Shown: piece by piece, positions 13,612 through 17,294 of the stretch
Layout of the letters: every line of letters starts with the position of its first letter
How positions within the stretch are numbered: position 1 is the first letter of the stretch
Source of the DNA: Chloroflexota bacterium
GTDB lineage: Bacteria; Chloroflexota; Limnocylindria; Limnocylindrales; CSP1-4
Direction of reading: 5' to 3'
Length of the DNA: 17,294 nucleotides
Assembly: GCA_021789355.1 (NCBI GenBank)
Contig: JAJYJR010000049.1
Span: 1 to 17,294, forward strand
Notes under the pieces: generated by a model
What the model was told of the DNA's origin: nothing
Seen by the model: the letters and a program-made list of their open reading frames with translations, nothing else
Database searches by the model: none
Translations under genes and position numbers: made by a program

Positions 13612-14615
13612 CCGGCGGCCACCGCCGGACGCGGGGGAAGCCAGAGACGCGTCCTCAGCCCGAGCAGCGCCCGAGAGAGCAACAGGAGCATCGGCAGCTC
13701 CACAATCGGGCCGAGAATGATCGCTAGGTACACCAGCGGGTGCCCCGGGAAGGCGGCCACCGCGACGCCAATGACGGCCTCGGAGTTTCGGGCCGTCGTC
13801 GTGAAGGCCATCGTCACGGTATCCGCGTAGCCGAGCCTGAACACCTTGCCGCTGACCAGCGCGAGGGCGAACAGCACGATGAAGAACAGAATCAGGAACA
13901 CGACGAGCAGCCCCACGCGGCCCGCGTCGGACGCACCGATCGAGGGCTGCGACACAAACATGCCCAGAATGACCAGCACCAGAGCCCAGAGCTTGAACTC
14001 GCCGTTGGCTCTCTTGAACCGGCCGAAGAAGTAGTCGCGGCCCTTGGCTCTGATGATCACCTTCTGCAGCGCGTAGCCGAGCACGAACGGCGCGATCAGG
14101 AACAATCCGACGCTGCGGACGAGGACGGCCAAGTCGATCGGGATGACACGGCCAACCAGGATGTACATGTAGAGCGGCATGAGGACGATCTGGAGCGTGA
14201 TGTTCCAGGGAAGGAGCGCGATGCCCCACGCGACGTCGCCCTCCGCCAGATCCGTGAAGATCAGGTACCAGCCGATGCACGGGGTGAGCGTGTACAGAAT
14301 CGCGCCCACCCAGAAGTCCGGGTAGCTCCTGAGAAAGGTCCAGCCCATGGCCCAGGAGAAGGCCGGAACGAAGACGAAGTTGACCAGCAAGGCGACGGCC
14401 GTCGGCTTGAGCTTCCTGAAGGCCTTGCCGACGTCCCGGATCTCCACCGGAAGCATGACGGAGAGAATGACGAAGAATACCCCGATCTCGGTCAGCGTGA
14501 TGAGAGCCGGTATGGCTCTACCGATCAACCGCTGGATGACGATCCCGACGATCACCGCTCCGATCAGGATGAACGGCTTCTGCTTGTCCTTCGTCGAGAG
14601 ATTCGCCACGGTCAT
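13608..14615 (-). CDS. ACR3/SBF-family arsenic resistance-type permease
   Basis: The 335-residue membrane protein has about ten hydrophobic helices and the bile-acid:sodium symporter/ACR3 fold signatures. C113 is in LTPCIGWYLIF at the place of the essential arsenite-transport Cys of Acr3. A later ARNSEAVIGVAVA block has E279 at the conserved acidic position. It differs clearly from the canonical Acr3 at 16081, so the two are distinct subfamilies rather than duplicates. The usual role is export of arsenite or antimonite, although some SBF members move organic anions. It starts at ATG 14615, eight bases after the stop of the ruined permease gene. Its own ribosome-binding site is poor (AAAGGGG almost touching the ATG), so it probably relied on coupling. 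A broken thioredoxin-like gene follows. Confidence 0.85.
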   Translation of the reverse strand: MTVANLSTKDKQKPFILIGAVIVGIVIQRLIGRAIPALITLTEIGVFFVILSVMLPVEIRDVGKAFRKLKPTAVALLVNFVFVPAFSWAMGWTFLRSYPDFWVGAILYTLTPCIGWYLIFTDLAEGDVAWGIALLPWNITLQIVLMPLYMYILVGRVIPIDLAVLVRSVGLFLIAPFVLGYALQKVIIRAKGRDYFFGRFKRANGEFKLWALVLVILGMFVSQPSIGASDAGRVGLLVVFLILFFIVLFALALVSGKVFRLGYADTVTMAFTTTARNSEAVIGVAVAAFPGHPLVYLAIILGPIVELPMLLLLSRALLGLRTRLWLPPRPAVAAG

Positions 14616-14622
14616 GCCCCTT

Positions 14623-14953
14623 TCACAGCTCCGCGTTGAAGATGTAACCCACGATGAGATTCCCCACGCCCACCACGTTTCCGGCGCTCTCCCGCCGGCC
14701 CGCGAGCATCGCCCCCGTATGTTCCGGCGTAAAGAATGACCGCACGATCCCCACGCCGAAAACGACCACGACGAGAAGCATCAGGACCTTCGGCGCTTCG
14801 TACAGGAAGAACGCCACGGCCGCCGCCGCGCTACCTCGGGCGAGACCGAACACGCTGCGTCAGGCCGTCCGCGATGGGTTGGAGGCCGCGATACAGCAGC
14901 CACCACGCCGCCGCGCCGAGAACCGCCAGCGATCCCTTCGTCCAAGGCCTCAT
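14623..14953 (-). pseudogene. ArsP/YraQ-type (DUF318) permease relic with frameshift and internal deletion
   Basis: From ATG 14953 the minus strand reads MRPWTKGSLAVLGAAAWWLLY, then LQPIADGLT, the N-terminal helix of this permease family, and hits a stop near 14831. After a frameshift near 14852-14860 the family sequence resumes with GLARGS, FFLYEAPKVLMLLVVVVFGV and RSFFTPEHTGAMLAGRRESAGNV. At that point (about 14675) normal members continue for some 200 residues with the TPFCSCS motif and more helices. Here only a terminal-looking GNLIVGYIFN and stop remain, so an internal deletion joined the two ends. The longest surviving ORF (GTG 14853) would be 76 residues. ArsP relatives export trivalent organoarsenicals. 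The gene lies directly upstream of the ACR3-like gene. Confidence 0.8.
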
Positions 14954-15035
14954 GTCATCAGCCGGGTCGCAGGAGGCATGCCAGCGGCACACCCCTTGCC
15001 GGGAATGCGAGGAGGAACAACGCCAGGGGGTGGAG

Positions 15036-15323
15036 ATGCTGATCGAGATCCTCGGCAGCAGCTGTGAACGATGCGCCGAGACCGAGCGGCGGGCCCGGCA
15101 GGCCGTGAAGCAGGCCGGCATCGAGGCCACCGTCACGCAGGTGACCGACGTTCGCGCCCTGGCGCAGCGCCGCGTGCTGGTCACGCCAGCCGTGGCCATT
15201 GACGGCATCGTCAAGCTGACCGGTACGGTGCCGTCGGTGCATGAGCTGGTCACGCTGCTCATGAACCATCTCGCTGCCAGCGAATCGAACCGGCCCATCA
15301 ATTATGTCACCAATGAACCTTGA
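15036..15323 (+). CDS. Thioredoxin-like small redox protein (MTH895/Thioredoxin_3 type)
   Basis: ATG 15036 is preceded by AGGGGGTGGAG. The 95-residue product has the compact glutaredoxin-like fold: LIEILGSSC10-E-R-C13 (intact CxxC), ERRARQAVKQAGI helix, ATVTQVTDVRAL, VLVTPAVAIDG (cis-Pro loop) and GTVPSVHELVTLL. The family ends soon after; the last ~15 residues (SNRPINYVTNEP) are extra and are encoded within the repeat-rich operator-like region. The frame is also open upstream to an ATG at 14952, which would add 28 residues with four Cys and is less likely. Such proteins often accompany ArsR/permease genes and probably handle thiol reduction or metal(loid) relay. It is divergent from the ruined permease gene. 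Confidence 0.87.
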   Translation: MLIEILGSSCERCAETERRARQAVKQAGIEATVTQVTDVRALAQRRVLVTPAVAIDGIVKLTGTVPSVHELVTLLMNHLAASESNRPINYVTNEP

Positions 15324-15346
15324 TGGGTGACAGACTAACCCATCAA
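15294..15346. promoter_or_regulatory. Three CCCATCAA half-sites: candidate ArsR operator or attenuator
   Basis: CCCATCAA occurs at 15294-15301 and 15339-15346, and its inverse TTGATGGG at 15320-15327. The middle copy can pair with either outer copy. With the right-hand copy it forms a perfect 9-bp inverted repeat (TTGATGGGT 15320-15328, ACCCATCAA 15338-15346) with a 9-base loop. The array covers the end of the thioredoxin-like gene and the gap before the GDCCVxC gene. A related TTGATG is at 15617, ahead of the arsR. ATCAA/TTGAT dyads are a common ArsR-family operator type, so regulator binding is plausible; alternative hairpins could also serve in termination. Confidence 0.5.
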
Positions 15347-15396
15347 TGGTCGTTGGTGGATGACATCTTGGCCCATCCACTCCTGCCAGGGACGGC

Positions 15397-15603
15397 ATGG
15401 AACTCTCTTCGGTACTGACGTGCCCAGCCTGTGGCTACGCCGAGCGTTTGGCGATGCCGACCGATGCGTGTGTGTTCTTTCACGAGTGCGGTGCCTGCCA
15501 TGCTTTGCTCAAGGCGAAGCCCGGTGACTGCTGCGTGTTCTGTTCGTTCGGGGCGGTTCCGTGTCCACCGGTGCAGGCTGGGAAGGCGGATTGCTGTGAG
15601 TAA
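15397..15603 (+). CDS. GDCCVxC-motif mini-protein
   Basis: The 68-residue, Cys-rich product has LTCPACGYAERLAMP, an HECGACHALLKA block, then GDCCVFCSFG and VPCPPVQ, and a final CC. These are the hallmarks of the small 'GDCCVxC domain' family, which includes selenoprotein versions; here all positions are Cys and no in-frame TGA occurs. Two CxxC pairs look like a zinc-ribbon or redox metal site. Family members are found with mercury or arsenic genes, and a metal-binding or electron-relay role is likely but unproven. The start ATG 15397 has only a weak AGGGAC ahead of it. It lies between the candidate operator array and the arsR gene. Confidence 0.85.
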   Translation: MELSSVLTCPACGYAERLAMPTDACVFFHECGACHALLKAKPGDCCVFCSFGAVPCPPVQAGKADCCE

Positions 15604-15653
15604 CCTGTTCCGCGGCTTGATGACCCATTTACGAGTTAGGTCCTAGGCGTACC

Positions 15654-15980
15654 ATGCCCACTGCAGCGGCGCACGACCTCGATATGCTCACCCGCCGGTT
15701 CAAGGCGCTCTCCGACCCGCACCGGCTGCGCATCCTCGACCGCCTTCGGAGCGGCGAGCGCTGTGTGTGCGAGCTCACCGATGTCCTGGACGAGGGCCAG
15801 TCCCTCCTCTCGTTTCACCTCAAAACGCTCAAGGACGCCGGCCTCGTGTCTGGCCACCAGGAAGGACGCTGGTCCCGCTACCGACTCAACGGGCCGGCGC
15901 TCGCGGAGATCGAGGCATTTGTGGGCGCGTTGCGCAAGCGGACGCGCGAACGGGCCTGGAAGCCGGTGTGCGTCGAATGA
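15654..15980 (+). CDS. arsR: ArsR-family arsenite-type repressor
   Basis: The 108-residue protein is the compact ArsR length. It has FKALSDPHRLRILDRL, then the metal-sensing R-C37-V-C39-E-L, recognition helix QSLLSFHLKTLKDAGLV and wing HQEGRWSRYRL. A further Cys lies near the end (C106 in PVCVE) and could be the third thiolate of an As(III) site. It is 50 bases after the GDCCVxC gene and about 100 bases ahead of acr3, giving a typical arsR-acr3 order. It presumably represses this operon by binding the TTGATG-containing sites upstream. The start ATG 15654 has no clear ribosome-binding site. It is clearly different from the ArsR at 3003, which has a longer tail. Confidence 0.92.
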   Translation: MPTAAAHDLDMLTRRFKALSDPHRLRILDRLRSGERCVCELTDVLDEGQSLLSFHLKTLKDAGLVSGHQEGRWSRYRLNGPALAEIEAFVGALRKRTRERAWKPVCVE

Positions 15981-16084
15981 GCGTCCGGCGAATGCGGTTG
16001 CAGCGCGCCCCGTCGACGTTCCTTCTCGGCGCGCGATCGGAGACTCTGGCGATGGCGTCGCCAGTCGCGCGGGAAGACCGATGA
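15977..16084 (+). other. Possible 35-codon coupled ORF between arsR and acr3
   Basis: An ATG at 15977 overlaps the arsR stop as ATGA, and this frame ends with a TGA that overlaps the acr3 ATG, again as ATGA. The product (basic, no motif) is not recognised. A small hairpin, CTGGCGA/TCGCCAG (16046-16052 with 16058-16064), lies within it. It may be a coupling leader, a decayed gene or chance. Confidence 0.2.
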
Positions 16085-17172
16085 ACGATGCGGCCAAGCG
16101 GCTCAATGTCTTCGAGCGCTACCTCACGCTGTGGGTCGCCGCATGCATGCTCGTCGGTGTGGCGCTCGGCAAGGCCCTGCCGGGCTTCGTGGACGCCATA
16201 CGGCGCCTGGAGTTCGGGCGGGGGAGCCAGATCAACCTTCCCATCGTGGTCCTGATCTGGCTGATGATCTACCCGATGATGCTGAAGATCGACTTCTCCA
16301 GCATCCTGGGTGTGCGGAAGAAGCCGAAGGGTCTGCTGGTCACGCTGGTCGTGAACTGGCTGGTGAAGCCGTTCTCGATGGCTCTGCTCGGCTGGCTGTT
16401 CTTCAAGCACCTGTTCCTCCCCATCATCGGACCTGAGCTCGCCGACCAGTACCAGGCGGGCGTCATCATCCTCGCCGCGGCCCCGTGCACGGCGATGGTG
16501 TTCGTCTGGTCCTACCTCAGCGACGGCGACCCGGCGTACACGCTGGTGCAGGTATCGGTCAACGACCTCATCATGCTGGTCGCCTTCGCGCCCATCGTGA
16601 CCCTCCTAGTGAGCGGCACCAGCGGTCTCACGGTGCCCTTCAAGGTGCTGGTCTACAGCGTGGTCGCGTTCATCGTGATCCCGCTGGTGCTGGGGAGCGT
16701 GAGCCGCGCCGTCCTGCTGCGCGCGAGGGGCGCCGAGTGGTTCGAGAAGCGGTTCCTGGCCGTCCTACACCCGGTGACGATCCTTGCCCTGCTCGCGACG
16801 CTGGTCTGCATCTTCGCGTTCCAGGCCGACAACATCCTCGGCAAGTGGTTCCACGTCCTCCTGATCGCCGTGCCGATCCTCATCCAGGTGTACTTCAACT
16901 CCTCGCTCACCTACGGCCTGATGCGGCTCTTCCACGTGCCGCACAACATCGCCGCGCCCGGCGCCCTCATCGGGGCCAGCAACTTCTTCGAGCTGGCGGT
17001 GGCCACGGCCATCGCGCTCTACGGCCCGGGCTCGGGCGCGGCGCTGGCGACGGTAGTCGGGGTCCTCGTCGAGGTGCCCGTGATGCTGTCGGTGTGCACG
17101 GTGTGCAACCGGACGCGGGGCTGGTTTGATCGTCCGGCACTGGAGGGGGCTGGGGCTCCGCAGGCAGGCTAG
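16081..17172 (+). CDS. acr3: Acr3 arsenite efflux transporter
   Basis: The ATG at 16081 (GGAAGA a few bases ahead) gives 363 residues, the normal Acr3 length, with ten membrane helices. Defining features are LPIVVLIWLMIYPMMLKIDF in helix 2, the AAPC136TAMVFVWS motif with the essential Cys, and SDGDPAYTLVQVSVNDLIML. Later come FNSSLTYGLM and the GASNFFELAVATAIALYG block with E304. The protein exports As(OH)3 or arsenite in exchange for protons. It is the effector of the arsR operon immediately upstream. Its TAG stop (17170-17172) lies within a CTAG at the edge of an insertion sequence, but the C-terminus past the last helix is complete in family terms, so the gene should work. Confidence 0.95.
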   Translation: MNDAAKRLNVFERYLTLWVAACMLVGVALGKALPGFVDAIRRLEFGRGSQINLPIVVLIWLMIYPMMLKIDFSSILGVRKKPKGLLVTLVVNWLVKPFSMALLGWLFFKHLFLPIIGPELADQYQAGVIILAAAPCTAMVFVWSYLSDGDPAYTLVQVSVNDLIMLVAFAPIVTLLVSGTSGLTVPFKVLVYSVVAFIVIPLVLGSVSRAVLLRARGAEWFEKRFLAVLHPVTILALLATLVCIFAFQADNILGKWFHVLLIAVPILIQVYFNSSLTYGLMRLFHVPHNIAAPGALIGASNFFELAVATAIALYGPGSGAALATVVGVLVEVPVMLSVCTVCNRTRGWFDRPALEGAGAPQAG

Positions 17173-17294
17173 TGGACTGTCTCAGCTATCCCGCTAGCGC
17201 CGATGCGGTGCCGCGGGGTGCTGTAGGCCCAGTGGAACGGGCGGCACGTCTTGTTGTGGCCCCGGATGTACTGCATGAGCTTGCGGCGGAGATC
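17169..17294 (-). mobile_element. IS630-like insertion sequence, 3' end of transposase (continues outside window)
   Basis: Read on the minus strand from the window edge, the frame gives DLRRKLMQYIRGHNKTCRPF, then HWAYSTPRHRIGASG and a stop at 17169-17171. A LxxKLMxYIRxxNK...PFxWxY...RRI pattern is the usual C-terminus of IS630-family DDE transposases. The stop falls in CTAG (17169-17172); IS630 elements target TA, often within CTAG, so the element edge is probably here. Terminal inverted repeats cannot be checked because the other end is not present. Confidence 0.65.

Noticed and set aside
15397..15603. Selenocysteine in the GDCCVxC protein
   Set aside because: All motif positions are Cys codons and the frame has no internal TGA.
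1..17294. CRISPR array
   Set aside because: No evenly spaced short repeats with unique spacers were seen anywhere in the window.

Overview
The window is GC-rich DNA (roughly two thirds G+C by eye) with few intergenic gaps. It looks like a metal and metalloid resistance island that has been built up and broken down by recombination. Proteins with Gemmatimonadota-like character (Ser/Thr/Ala-rich lipoprotein leader, short RBSs, GTG/TTG starts) suggest a soil or sediment bacterium of that kind. This host guess is weak, because no ribosomal or core marker gene is present.

Left flank (1-2524). The C-terminus of a SAM methyltransferase overlaps a PIG-L/LmbE-type deacetylase that stops after about 99 codons at a perfect 15-bp inverted repeat. 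Next comes a minus-strand, 5'-truncated fragment of a large uncharacterised protein. It abuts an 82-codon C-terminal fragment of a tyrosine recombinase, read on the plus strand from about 1872 to 2138. Just after that fragment lies the 3' half of a tRNA-Lys(UUU) gene on the minus strand, the classic remnant of tRNA-targeted integration.

Operon 1 (2525-9615, all plus). Order: DUF302 protein, ArsR-type regulator with a Cys-Val-Cys metal site, Met-rich secreted c-type cytochrome, UppP-type undecaprenyl-diphosphatase, membrane-anchored SAM methyltransferase, broken ICMT copy, LspA-type signal peptidase II, intact ICMT-family methyltransferase, and a P1B-2 (Zn/Cd/Pb) P-type ATPase without an HMA domain. 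ATPase + UppP + LspA is the gene set of the pbr lead-resistance operon of Cupriavidus metallidurans, so Pb/Cd/Zn efflux with periplasmic phosphate sequestration is the natural reading. The LspA has Asn where one catalytic Asp is expected. A diverged direct repeat of about 333 bp flanks it.

Middle (9616-13269). Minus strand: a Met/Gly-rich Ig-like lipoprotein and an Nramp-related transporter. Plus strand, divergent: a MOT1-type molybdate/sulfate transporter. About 520 bp between the divergent pair remain unexplained.

Arsenic-type region (13345-17172). Minus strand: a wrecked permease (frameshift plus internal deletion), an ACR3/SBF-family transporter, and a frameshifted thioredoxin-like gene. 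Plus strand: an intact thioredoxin-like gene, a GDCCVxC mini-protein, a second ArsR with a Cys-Val-Cys site, and a canonical Acr3 arsenite exporter. Repeated CCCATCAA half-sites lie between the thioredoxin-like and GDCCVxC genes. The right edge is the 3' end of an IS630-like transposase, whose element seems to have landed at CTAG exactly at the acr3 stop codon.
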